Source: Deltaproteobacteria bacterium (GTDB lineage: Bacteria; Acidobacteriota; Thermoanaerobaculia; Multivoradales; JAHZIX01). Taken from it: a DNA stretch of 64,000 nt. Below, one piece after another: positions 14,722 through 22,142 of this stretch. The notes below the pieces were generated by a model that was not told the origin of the DNA, searched no databases, and was given only the letters and a program-made list of their open reading frames with translations. Each line of letters opens with the position of its first letter. Positions within the stretch are counted from its first letter, which is position 1. A program made the position numbers and the translations under genes. The stretch is from the NCBI GenBank assembly GCA_022601195.1, contig JAHZIX010000027.1:34728-98727 (forward strand), given 5' to 3'.

Positions 14722-15953
14722 ACATACAGACACTCGCCGAAGCGCTAGACAACGGCGAAGACCAGCTTGAGGTATGGGCCGACCTGGTCTCTCAGATACC
14801 TGGGGCACAGGACCTTTACAACGAGCTTCTTTGGTCGAAGGAAGTCACGGGAGTCCGGTCGTTTAGCTCAGCATTGGGCGAGATGGAAATCGCTCGCTCC
14901 CACAGAGACGCGGTTCTTGAGGGTGAGTTTCGCCCGGCGACTGTTCGGGTCGGAGTTGCAGCCCTTCTAGTGCGGGAGGCTGGCCTTCTTCGGGCTCGGG
15001 ACCCCCACAAGGCGCTTGAGCTCTCCGAGGCCGCGACCAGGATCACGGGTACTCTTCCAGATGCCCGAGTGGTTCTGTCCGGTAGGTGGCCAGCGGCAGC
15101 AGACGGAGCAACTCTCCTTCCTGAGAGATACCACTCCTCAGTCGAATGGGTTAGCGCTAAAGCTCTGGCTCTTGCTGGGAATTCTTATCGAGTTATCGGC
15201 GACCTAAGAGCCGCTGTTTCGTGCTTTCAGAGGATCAGAGAGACAGAGAGGTCCCGTGATCTTCCGGAGGGCGTCCAGGGAGAGTTGGCTTCGCTCGAAG
15301 CTAGCTTGCTGATCGACGCTGGAGAGCGGTCGAAGGCTGAGGTGTTACTCGGGAAATCCGAGAAGATGTTTGAGCTGTCGGGAGATCCGAAAGCTCTAGC
15401 GAAGACCAGGATAAAGCTGGCCCACGTTCGGTATGAGGGCGGTAGTCCTGGTCAGGCGCTAGAGATTCTCGAGGGTTTTTTTGACGCGATTCCTGCAGAC
15501 TCCCATCTGGGGCAGATCGCTCTGCTGAATTGCGCCTTGTATAGCCTCGATGCAGGAGATATTGGGCAAGCGAAGCGGCTTGTAACTTCGGTGAGCCGCT
15601 TTTCGGAGCCTGCCTTCGAGCTTCGGAGGCAGTGGCTAGAGGCAAGACTTTGCGACTCAGGCTCAGATATCGCTAGTAGTCGATTTGAGGCTGTAACTTT
15701 AGGCTTTCAACTTGCAGGCCTACCCTTGAGTTCGGCTCTGGCGGCTATGGATTGGACATTGTTGTTACTGAAGCAAGGAAGGATCCATGAGGCTCGAGTG
15801 GTGAGCGAGGCCGTCTACTCCTTGCTGTCCGCAAGCGGCCTTCCGGCAGCAGCCCTTGCTGCGCTACATTTCTTTCTTGATGCATACAAGAGCGATCGAT
15901 TGGATGAGGCTATCGTTCGTTCTGTAAGTATTCGGCTTTTCAGGTCTCGTTGA
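14715..15953 (+). CDS. TPR-rich protein
   Basis: Encodes 412 residues from the ATG at 14715 (MLNIQTLAEAL). A GTG/ATG-type start 27 bases earlier is possible but lies inside the 29-codon ORF. The body is a run of helix pairs with TPR features, such as EWVSAKALALAGNSYRVIGD followed by LRAAVSCFQRI, and GGSPGQALEILEGFF. No DNA-binding or enzymatic domain is visible. It is the last gene of the 14060 group. TPR proteins bind partner proteins or peptides; the nearby small exported DPDG peptide gene is a possible but unproven partner. Confidence 0.7.
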   Translation: MLNIQTLAEALDNGEDQLEVWADLVSQIPGAQDLYNELLWSKEVTGVRSFSSALGEMEIARSHRDAVLEGEFRPATVRVGVAALLVREAGLLRARDPHKALELSEAATRITGTLPDARVVLSGRWPAAADGATLLPERYHSSVEWVSAKALALAGNSYRVIGDLRAAVSCFQRIRETERSRDLPEGVQGELASLEASLLIDAGERSKAEVLLGKSEKMFELSGDPKALAKTRIKLAHVRYEGGSPGQALEILEGFFDAIPADSHLGQIALLNCALYSLDAGDIGQAKRLVTSVSRFSEPAFELRRQWLEARLCDSGSDIASSRFEAVTLGFQLAGLPLSSALAAMDWTLLLLKQGRIHEARVVSEAVYSLLSASGLPAAALAALHFFLDAYKSDRLDEAIVRSVSIRLFRSR

Positions 15954-15956
15954 CTT

Positions 15957-15979
15957 GGCGGGCCGCGTCGTGGCCCGCC
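15957..15979. terminator. Hairpin between convergent genes
   Basis: A perfect 8-bp stem, GGCGGGCC (15957-15964) and GGCCCGCC (15972-15979), with a 7-base loop, directly follows the TPR gene and faces the leftward gene ending at 16001. No U-run, so the bidirectional terminator role is inferred from position. Confidence 0.5.
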
Positions 15980-16000
15980 CCTAGGTAGCTCGGCCTCAGG

Positions 16001-16267
16001 TTAGCCGTCAGGGTCGATACTTCCGGATCCGTCACCGCTTTCATCACTGTCCGCCGTAGGCGCCTCCCCTGTCCCCAGGGCTCCGTCAAGCAGCGCGTCG
16101 AGCCACTCAGAGAAACTGAGACCTTCACCGCCTGCCTCCGCCCGTTGATGAGAGAGATTCTGCGCAATCACGCAATTGAGGTCATGTGGGTCGTGATCCG
16201 CTTGGACCTGGGGCGGAAATATCACTCCCGCCGTCAGCGCTGTCGAGATAGCCAAGAATTTCTTCAT
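16001..16267 (-). CDS. Small exported protein ending in DPDG
   Basis: Encodes 88 residues from the ATG at 16267, chosen for the GGAGG 8 bases upstream and the signal peptide it creates (MKKFLAISTALTAGVIF, cleavage near VQA-DHD). The mature part has one Cys and a long acidic, Ser/Gly/Asp-rich tail ending GSIDPDG. The same type of ending (DPNG) closes both MNQETTSR microproteins of this island. No family is recognised. A secreted peptide or calcium-binding tail is conceivable from composition. Confidence 0.65.
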   Translation of the reverse strand: MKKFLAISTALTAGVIFPPQVQADHDPHDLNCVIAQNLSHQRAEAGGEGLSFSEWLDALLDGALGTGEAPTADSDESGDGSGSIDPDG

Positions 16268-16445
16268 TCTCTTCGCCTCCACCCGAGGGCACACCAATGG
16301 CCCCATGCCTTGTTGTCCCTCCAGGGTGACCCAAGAATATCGAAGCGAGCGTATTACTGCGCGTAAGTTATTGCAAACGCTGGGTTTGCTCTTGGCTGCA
16401 ACTGTTTGCTCTTTAGTGTGACAGTTTGAATTTCCGTCGCATTGC

Positions 16446-16475
16446 TTGATATTACCTGCACATTTCTGCTATTAT
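16446..16475 (+). promoter_or_regulatory. Sigma-70 promoter giving a leaderless transcript
   Basis: TTGATA (16446-16451), an 18-base spacer and TATTAT (16470-16475), followed by exactly six bases and the ATG at 16482. The spacing matches the promoter at 14024-14053 base for base in geometry. Confidence 0.6.
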
Positions 16476-16481
16476 TTACGC

Positions 16482-16826
16482 ATGTCAGAGAAGAAATACA
16501 GCAAGTGCATCGGCTTTCCGTCAGAGGAAATGCTTACAAAGACTAGATTCTGCTCAAGGAACGGACTGAGTCGCGGAATCTTATTCCGGCTTTTCCAGAA
16601 GGGGATGGGGCCAGCAACCAGGAACGTCCAGCTTCCATGGCACAAAATTCCGATACTTCGGATTGATCTAGAGGCAGAGAGGGAGTGGCGTGAGTTTTGG
16701 GACTGGCGGTCCCGCGACCCCGCCAGACTCGACACAACCATCGACGAATGGCGTGCCCTCCTGGACTCACTACCGCCCACTCCAGAGGCACCACCAAAAA
16801 CTCAACAAGGAGAAGACCATGGGTAA
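16482..16826 (+). CDS. AlpA/excisionase-like protein
   Basis: Encodes 114 residues. Residues ~12-55 (LTKTRFCSRNGLSRGILFRL followed by FQKGMGPATR and a basic segment) match the pattern of AlpA/MerR-like winged-helix proteins that act as phage excisionases or regulators (F-C-x-x-x-G-L-S-R...R-L-x-x-x-G-x-G-P). The C-terminal half is acidic and Trp-rich. It overlaps the next gene by 8 bases. Close to the integrase and expressed from its own leaderless promoter, it is likely a directionality or regulatory factor for the island. Confidence 0.6.
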   Translation: MSEKKYSKCIGFPSEEMLTKTRFCSRNGLSRGILFRLFQKGMGPATRNVQLPWHKIPILRIDLEAEREWREFWDWRSRDPARLDTTIDEWRALLDSLPPTPEAPPKTQQGEDHG

Positions 16827-17103
16827 CCCCCAGCTGGCCGCCGACACGAATCTGGCAAAACGTGACCGCCTCCAGGCTCACCGCGAAAAGATGTTGAGGA
16901 CGATTGATGGAAGGGGCCTTGATCGCCTGATCAAGATCTCCTTCGCGTCCGCAATGCTCGACGTTGCGGTTTCGACCTACTACGAGTGGGAGAAAGTCGG
17001 GAAGGCGCCAAGGATTCGCCGCCGGAATGGAGTGTGCCGCGTGTCACTAAAAGAAGTTCAGGCGTTCATGGCCGGTAACTGGAGTCCCAGAGAAGAAAAG
17101 TGA
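16819..17103 (+). CDS. Second excisionase-like protein
   Basis: Encodes 94 residues; AAGGAGAAGACC precedes the ATG. The C-terminal half (SFASAMLDVAVSTYYEWEKV, then GKAPRIRRRNGVCRVSLKEV) fits a small HTH of the excisionase/AlpA group: helix-turn-helix, a G-x-x-P turn, a basic wing, and a final helix QAFM. It overlaps the convergent integrase gene by 46 bases at the 3' ends, which would give antisense transcripts of both. Likely works in excision or regulation of the integrase. Confidence 0.6.
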   Translation: MGNPQLAADTNLAKRDRLQAHREKMLRTIDGRGLDRLIKISFASAMLDVAVSTYYEWEKVGKAPRIRRRNGVCRVSLKEVQAFMAGNWSPREEK

Positions 17104-18224
17104 TGGTCCAGGACCCTCAGGGCTTCCCTTTTTTGAACATCGAACTGGGAGCGAACGTAGACGGCAGTGACACCAGGAATGCGGTGGTTGAGGAGTCTGT
17201 CGATGACAAAAACCTCGACTCCCAGCTCGGCGAGACGAGTCGCGCCTGTCCTCCTCAAGTCATGAGGAGTCCACTTGAACCCGAGCTCTCTGGAGAGCCT
17301 CTGAGCTACATGAGAGAGAGTCTTCGGGGCCAGGGGTTTTCGTGGATCCTTCGGACTCGGGAACAGGTACCGAGATCTCGAGAGATGCTGCTGAGCCTGG
17401 AGGATCTCCATAGTCATCGGCTCAAGGGGGACCCGGTGGGACTCTCTATTCTTGGAAACGCCAGCCGGCTGGTTCCACCAGGTATCGTCGAGTTGGTCGA
17501 GGGTCAACAACCGGACCTCCTGGCTGCGCTGAAGCGTCAGCATCAGCATGCGGAGGCAGCCACCAATAGACGGGTCCTCGGCCTCGACAGCAACCCACAG
17601 CTGAGTCAGCTGCTGATCGGTAAGGACGGTCTGGCGAGCCGCTTCCGGGTTTCTGGGCATGCCGGCAGCCGGATTAGCGGAGACAAGATCCCTGGAGATA
17701 CCAAAGGCGTAGATCTTCGAGAGCAGCGCCCGGATTCGGTTCGCCATAGTTGGCGAGCCCCGGTCGGTGACGCGATCAAAGATCGCGATCAGGTCCCGAC
17801 GCGAGATCTCAGCAGCGGGCATCTCTCCCAGGGGCGGGAGGAGATCTCCTTTGAGGATCCGCTCATCCTCTTCCCAGCTCGCCTTGTTGGGGCGAGCGTG
17901 TCGCTCCAGGTACTCCGTGGCGAGGTCTCTGAATGTAACTTCTCCGCCTCGCTCGGCAAGCGGAGCCCCGGGGTCCTTGCCTCTGGCCACGTCCGCGCGA
18001 ATCTGGAGGGCGAGCTGCCTGGCCCCCGCCAGAGACATCTCAGGGTAGGTGCCAAGGCTGATTCGCCTAGCCCCACCCCGGTAGTAGCGGGCAGAGAACG
18101 ACACCAGTCCTGTTTTCCTTACGCGGACGTAAAGGCCGGGCACGGCGGCGTCCCTAAGATCCCTGTCAGCGCCGTCTCCTTGGAGCGCCTTAAGCGCTCG
18201 ATCAGTAAGGCGAACCTTGGCCAT
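17058..18224 (-). CDS. P4-type tyrosine integrase
   Basis: Encodes 388 residues. N-terminal DUF4102-like arm-binding domain (~3-90, LYVRVRKTGLVSFSARYY), core-binding domain (~95-180) and catalytic domain. Catalytic residues fit R233 (LTLQRSQEV), K258 (SKNRESHRVPL), H321 and R324 (HDLRRTGATR), H347 and Y356 (LLNHRIPGVTAVYVR). GGGAGG lies upstream of the ATG. It reads away from the tRNA-Phe fragment 166 bases to its right, as expected for an island integrase beside its attachment site. It appears complete and probably active. Confidence 0.92.
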   Translation of the reverse strand: MAKVRLTDRALKALQGDGADRDLRDAAVPGLYVRVRKTGLVSFSARYYRGGARRISLGTYPEMSLAGARQLALQIRADVARGKDPGAPLAERGGEVTFRDLATEYLERHARPNKASWEEDERILKGDLLPPLGEMPAAEISRRDLIAIFDRVTDRGSPTMANRIRALLSKIYAFGISRDLVSANPAAGMPRNPEAARQTVLTDQQLTQLWVAVEAEDPSIGGCLRMLMLTLQRSQEVRLLTLDQLDDTWWNQPAGVSKNRESHRVPLEPMTMEILQAQQHLSRSRYLFPSPKDPRKPLAPKTLSHVAQRLSRELGFKWTPHDLRRTGATRLAELGVEVFVIDRLLNHRIPGVTAVYVRSQFDVQKREALRVLDHHFSSLGLQLPAMNA

Positions 18225-18389
18225 GGTGAGACCTCCCTAAAACAGCTGGGGGCAAATTGGGGGCAAAACATGCACCATCAAGTGCAAATTCCTAGCGGTA
18301 GATATACTAGATAAAATCGCCCCTAAATGCTAGTATTACCTATGGTTTACGGGTGTTATCGGAGGGTATCAAAAACATGAAGAACCTTT

Positions 18390-18434
18390 CTGAAAATCAG
18401 GGTGTCCGTGGTTCAAATCCGCGTCTGGGCACCA
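18390..18434 (+). other. Attachment site: displaced 3' end of tRNA-Phe
   Basis: Forty-five bases match the 3' part of a tRNA-Phe: anticodon-loop CTGAAAA, then TCAGGGTGTC, a T-arm with GTTCAAATCC, acceptor strand TCTGGGC and an encoded ACCA. Upstream bases do not form the rest of a tRNA, and the anticodon stem cannot pair. The fragment is therefore the duplicated core (attR-type) left when the island inserted into the 3' end of tRNA-Phe. The intact gene should lie left of the window, on the + strand. Confidence 0.8.
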
Positions 18435-18727
18435 CTTCTAAACGATTCAATCCAAACAATTTAGCGACTCTGGTTAGGCGGGTTTGAGCACCGGTCGGAT
18501 CTGGATTTGGGTCACCATAGGGTCATCCCGGACTGCAACTTGGGGACCCTGGGTGAACCCGATTGCAACTCCTTTCCCGACCCCGGTCCTGCCTTGACCC
18601 AGATCTGGGTCCAATACGCTCCCAGCCTGATCCTCGTTGACATCTCGCCCTGGACTCGCTTAGTGGTGGGGCATCATCAACGAAACGGCCCAGTCGGGTG
18701 CACCAACACCTGACCGGACCTAGCTCC

Positions 18728-19114
18728 ATGAATGACCAGAACGAGTGTAGCAACCCCTTTTCTCCCGAGAGCTGGGAACTCTTTGCGGTGTTTCGCGGGA
18801 GCTTCCTCTCCGTCCAACTCAGCAATGATGATGCCGCTGCCTTCCGGCGGATCGGCCGCCTCGCCTATTTGCTCACCTTGAGCGGGGACCCACCGGCCTC
18901 TGAATCGCAAGGTTCGAAAATTCGCATCGACCTGCGAGAAGCCGCGAGAGATCTCCGCTGGCTCCAGGGTTTTCTTCAGGATGTCGGTCGGCAGCACGAG
19001 CAAAGCGAGCTAGACGCCTCTGAAGTCAGACTTTCCCGGAGAGCGGCCGAGGTCGCGGTCGGGATTGGAGCCTTTGCCCTGGAGTTCGAGCAGGAATCGG
19101 ATGGAAAAGCCTAA
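18728..19114 (+). CDS. Hypothetical helical protein
   Basis: Encodes 128 residues (MNDQNECSNPF start). Helical segments AAAFRRIGRLAYLLTL and LREAARDLRWLQGFLQDVGR, with an acidic end. No signal peptide. No family is recognised. It lies just right of the attachment site, on the chromosomal side, and 11 bases before the RadC remnant. An upstream in-frame ATG at 18698 is possible. The stretch 18435-18727 before it shows only imperfect inverted repeats around TGACCCAGATC. Confidence 0.45.
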   Translation: MNDQNECSNPFSPESWELFAVFRGSFLSVQLSNDDAAAFRRIGRLAYLLTLSGDPPASESQGSKIRIDLREAARDLRWLQGFLQDVGRQHEQSELDASEVRLSRRAAEVAVGIGAFALEFEQESDGKA

Positions 19115-19125
19115 ACCTCTCTCCT

Positions 19126-19417
19126 ATGGCCGAGGTTTCTGACCCCGAGACCCACTGTCATCCGCAGTCGGTTTCCCCTCAACCTGCAGACCGCCTTCGC
19201 GAACGAGGTGCCCGATCCTTGACCGATGCCGAGCTGCTTTCGGTGGCTGGAGGCCTCGACCTTGATCAGGCTCATCTGCTGTTAGAGAAATCGAAGGGCC
19301 GAGAGGGGCTCCGGCAGAGCCTTCAGACACCCGGAGTCCTGGTGGGCTGGCAATCGGAAACCGAGTCACGAATCCGCGCCGTTCTGGAACTAGCCACCCG
19401 GGCCGCTATATCCAAGA
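19126..19417 (+). pseudogene. radC: RadC-family N-terminal fragment
   Basis: The first ~97 codons read as the N-terminal UPF0758/RadC region: ADRLRERGARSLTDAELLSV, then a helix-hairpin-like segment and SRIRAVLELATRAA. RadC proteins normally continue with a JAB/MPN metalloprotease-like domain carrying an HNHPSG motif. That domain is absent; the frame instead runs into an IS3-family remnant starting at 19418 and then into unrelated sequence until 19800. Truncation by insertion is the simplest reading. Confidence 0.6.
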
Positions 19418-19568
19418 TCATCCGGTCTCCGTTGTTGAACCGCCAATCAGCCGTACTGCTTCAGCCTTGTACTCGTCCGTATACTTTCGTCGTTTCCTCT
19501 TCGCCATTCGGGACCTCCCTGCGCATTATCGCGCTCCATGGAGTGTCCACGAAATCGGGGCAGGGCCA
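19418..19568 (-). mobile_element. IS3-family end with orfA start
   Basis: On the minus strand a 29-codon ORF from 19507 reads MAKRKRRKYTDEYKAEAVRL, the typical OrfA start of IS3-family transposases. It is preceded by GGGAGG and by a terminal-type sequence, TGGCCCTGCCCC followed by GATTTCGTGGACA (ending at 19568). The rest of the element is missing. This is a solo end left after deletion, sitting inside the RadC gene. Confidence 0.7.
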
Positions 19569-19690
19569 TGTCATAGCTCACCGGGGAGTGGTGCTGGCAG
19601 TAGCTCCAGCAGCCTTGAGGTTCTGGTCTCCTACTTCAATAACTGCCTATCGAGGTGAGGGAGCGGCAGCTGGGGCTGGAGCCGGCAGCT

Positions 19691-19735
19691 TGGCCAAGCG
19701 CCGACAGATTGGCCAAGCGCCGACTTTTTCTCGTC
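19691..19735. repeat. Tandem TTGGCCAAGCGCCGAC pair
   Basis: TTGGCCAAGCGCCGAC occurs twice, separated by three bases, and the second copy runs into TTTTT. TTGGCCAA is itself palindromic. It may be a terminator or a leftover of a mobile element end. Confidence 0.35.
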
Positions 19736-19767
19736 CGCGGAACTTTGCCGCGCCCCACTCGGGAGTC

Positions 19768-20061
19768 TTAGGGAGATGCCTTGGCTGGCCTGAGCTGTAG
19801 GCTGAGCTCTGATCCGAGAGCCGTGGAAAATCGGGCCATGGTCACCAAGGTAAAATTTGCGTTTCCACGCAGAATCTTAGTGACGTAGGCGAGAGACGTT
19901 CCGAGTCGGCGGGCTAGCTCTGATCGGCTGACACCACCACTCTCCATCAGGTGGACACTTTCCTCGGTAAACTCCTGCACGAGACCTGCGACCCAGTAGT
20001 CATCGTGCGTTTCGGCTTCTTGGTAGAGATCGTCGAAGCTCTTTGGTTTCATCACGCTCAT
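19768..20061 (-). CDS. XRE-family antitoxin-like regulator (orphan)
   Basis: Encodes 97 residues. An XRE helix-turn-helix is clear at ~42-80 (SRSELARRLGTSLAYVTKIL followed by RGNANFTLVTMARF). The N-terminal segment (DLYQEAETHDDYWVAGLVQE) is typical of HigA-type antitoxins that pair with RelE-like or DUF6516 toxins. No toxin gene is next to it; its upstream neighbour is the broken DUF3368 gene. Probably an orphan left by gene loss in this scar region. Confidence 0.75.
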   Translation of the reverse strand: MSVMKPKSFDDLYQEAETHDDYWVAGLVQEFTEESVHLMESGGVSRSELARRLGTSLAYVTKILRGNANFTLVTMARFSTALGSELSLQLRPAKASP

Positions 20062-20107
20062 CCTTCCACTGTGAGGTCGCCGCGCCCTACTGGCTCAATG
20101 GTTTCGG

Positions 20108-20596
20108 TCAGCTCTCTCTGGCAATCTTGAGGGCAGCTCTCCGGGTGGTGGAGTCCAATCGGAATCGGAGTTCCTCGAGGCGATCGAGAATCGGCCTGAG
20201 TTCGACCAGATGTCCCTCTGCCTTTGCCCTGAGCAGAACTCCGAGAGTCCCGGTCTAGGAGATCTTCAAGAGCTGAGCGAAGTGTCTCGCCAGGCGGTCA
20301 TCGAGGAGGGTGAGGGAGCGAGGTCGTTCAGTCGCTAGCGACTGAACTTCTCGTTCTCCCAGACCCAAATCGGTGGCGAGGGGCAAGACGCTGAGGTGTG
20401 GAGCCTTCCGGACTTGGACCCAATCCAGGCCTTCGAGATTGGGTAGGGAAATGCCCCGGTCGTGGCCAGCCGCAAGTTCTGCCACGACCCCTTCAGGGAC
20501 GATGATCGAGGTATAGAGAGAGAGGAGGAGATCGAGGTGGCCGAGCTGATGGAGATATTGAAGCGGTGAAGTGTCCGAGATCACTTCATCAGGCAC
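20108..20596 (-). pseudogene. DUF3368 PIN-domain toxin with in-frame stop
   Basis: The frame from 20596 encodes 113 residues of a DUF3368 (VapC-like PIN) protein: ISDTSPLQYLHQLGHLDLL, VPEGVVAELAAG, and SLTLLDDRLARHFAQ with the conserved acidic residues. TAG at 20255-20257 follows KIS. The very next codons, in the same frame, read TGTLGVLLRAKAEG and 34 more residues, which is the normal DUF3368 C-terminus. A single nonsense change has split an otherwise intact toxin of ~162 residues. It overlaps the antitoxin gene by 8 bases. The toxin is likely inactive unless the stop is read through. Confidence 0.8.
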
Positions 20597-20840
20597 GCGC
20601 CAAGTCCTCCTGAAGCTCTTGCTTGGTCATGTGGAAGGTTGGGACACCATAGTCCGCCAGCTTGGTCAGGAAGAGCGTGCGAGGAACCCCGGCCAGGGTA
20701 GCGGCGGCACCAGAAGAGAGCCTGCCTACCTCATACAGCTTGACCGCCGCAGCCAACCGAAGCTCGGCTGCCAGCTCTTCGGGCGGGAGCTTCAGCGCCA
20801 GAGCTGACTCATTAGGGATTGAAAGGGTGATCTCGCTCAT
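20589..20840 (-). CDS. UPF0175-family antitoxin
   Basis: Encodes 83 residues (MSEITLSIPNESALALKLPP). Pattern: a short strand, an acidic helix LAAELRLAAAVKLYEVGRLS, then SGAAATLAGVPRTLFLTKLA, an HTH-like segment. UPF0175 proteins pair with DUF3368 PIN toxins as type II systems. It overlaps the toxin start by 8 bases, as expected for such an operon. The antitoxin looks intact although the toxin carries a stop. Confidence 0.8.
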   Translation of the reverse strand: MSEITLSIPNESALALKLPPEELAAELRLAAAVKLYEVGRLSSGAAATLAGVPRTLFLTKLADYGVPTFHMTKQELQEDLARA

Positions 20841-20864
20841 CGGCGGCCTCCATCAACGTCAGAT

Positions 20865-21240
20865 CTAAGCAGTCTCGGCTACCTTGGCACTGGATTCTAC
20901 CTGGTGGCACAACATCTCCTCCATTCTACCAGCCCACCGATCGAGGGCTTCCCGCTTCTCTAGATCGTACGATTGCCGGTCGTGGACCGCCGTGATCCCA
21001 CTCTCGGTATGGTTGAGAATCTTGGACACCACCAGCCCCGGAATCTCGTCGAAGTCATGTGACTGGCTGCCGTCCTGCGGAGGTCGTGGGCGGTGAAGCT
21101 TCTCAAGTCGGCAGCCTGAGCAAGGCGATGAATGGCCAAGACTCCCCTGGTGACACCTCTGCTTCGGGACTACAACGTTGGTTGTAGATGTGGACGGTCC
21201 TGCCGTAGGTCGGGCGGCTCCCTTCTTTCTTCGGGTCACT
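20865..21240 (-). pseudogene. Frameshifted tyrosine recombinase C-terminus
   Basis: Two frames together give the catalytic end of a phage-type integrase. One reads LRSFTAHDLRRTAASHMTS (HxxR box); the other continues DEIPGLVVSKILNHTESGIT with AVHDRQSYDLEKREALDRW (H and Y region; the tyrosine appears as the Y of RQSYDLEKRE). The shift lies near 21055. Nothing upstream restores the N-terminus. A relic of an older element in the same neighbourhood. Confidence 0.7.
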
Positions 21241-21810
21241 TTTGTAGGGGAAGCTCTCGTGGGCGATCAACCTTGACGTTAGGAAGAACCAGTCACCGAG
21301 AGCAGGCTGAAGAGACTGGTGGCAGCCTTCTCAAGGTCTCCCGAAATTGTCTGGAGTCGCAAGTTGACTCGCAGAAACAAATGCCGTGAAGGGGAGGATC
21401 GAGGCAGTGACGATGGTTTGCTAGACGGGAACCCGGTTGGGGGTCGAGTTTCTCGCCGCCAGGAGGAAGGCTAGTGCCTACAGGAGTCTCAGCGCTGCTG
21501 CGACAATAACAGGAGGCGCCTTCGGGTTAGGCGAGGGAGAATCATGGTGAGAAACGGCTCTGGCGAGGCAGCGTTTCTCTAGTCGGTTGTTCCCTTCCGC
21601 CGCGAGTTCAGTCACCCTCGACCCGCCAAAGGTCTCTTTTCATTGGAGTCGGTGGAGCCAGAGGCTGTAGGTGTCTGTGGTTCCAAGGAAGAAGGCGATT
21701 CTGCGACGCAGGCAGAACCGCCTTCTGATGCCGGAAGTTTAGGCAGAACCGGCGCTACGGCAGAGGACGGGTGAGAAGAAAAGCCTAAGCTGAGACTTAC
21801 CGTAGATCCT
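21241..21810. other. Gene-poor stretch
   Basis: I see no convincing gene here. Weak similarity of 21180-21240 to upstream integrase sequence may extend the relic on its left. An antisense frame at 21612-21911 has low-complexity Ser/Pro composition and overlaps the signal-peptide gene at 21811, so it was not accepted. Confidence 0.4.
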
Positions 21811-22074
21811 TCACCATGTGCAGTCGCACTGACAGGTTTGGCCGAGTTGGCCCAGGGGAGCGGTCGAATAGACCTCGCATGTTCCCCAGTTGAGATATTG
21901 GCAAGTGCCAACGTGGTGCAGATTGCTTGGGTCCTCGGTGCATGGGGTCAGGGTGACAGGGCAGCTTGCGGACGCTGGCGAAGTCAAAGTTGGTTGTGCA
22001 GCCATCGCGGTGAGTCCGAGAAGGCAGATGGCGAAAAGGGCGATTGTAAAACTTGTTTTGAGGGCAACGTTCAT
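21811..22074 (-). CDS. Exported Cys-rich small protein
   Basis: Encodes 87 residues with a signal peptide (SFTIALFAICLLGLTAMAA) and a mature part containing six Cys (SCPVTLTPC, GTCQYL, GTCEVY, TCQCDCTW end). AAAGGAAT precedes the ATG. It lies 68 bases downstream of a membrane-anchored redoxin, so the two may be co-transcribed. The Cys content and the redox neighbour suggest disulfide formation in the periplasm or outside. No family is recognised; it resembles small secreted peptides with an NVxLK-type precursor layout. Confidence 0.65.
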   Translation of the reverse strand: MNVALKTSFTIALFAICLLGLTAMAAQPTLTSPASASCPVTLTPCTEDPSNLHHVGTCQYLNWGTCEVYSTAPLGQLGQTCQCDCTW

Positions 22075-22142
22075 GGGTGATTCCTTTCTGGTTCATTGGT
22101 TTCTGGTCGAGCAGCAGAGGACGCACTGAAGGCATCGATAGC

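Noticed and set aside
17100..18314. Long + strand frame (404 codons) antisense to the integrase
   Set aside because: The minus strand encodes a complete tyrosine integrase with all catalytic residues; the + frame is a GC-codon shadow with no recognisable domain.
21612..21911. Minus strand frame of 99 codons
   Set aside because: It overlaps the exported Cys-rich gene, has low-complexity composition, and lacks a ribosome binding site.
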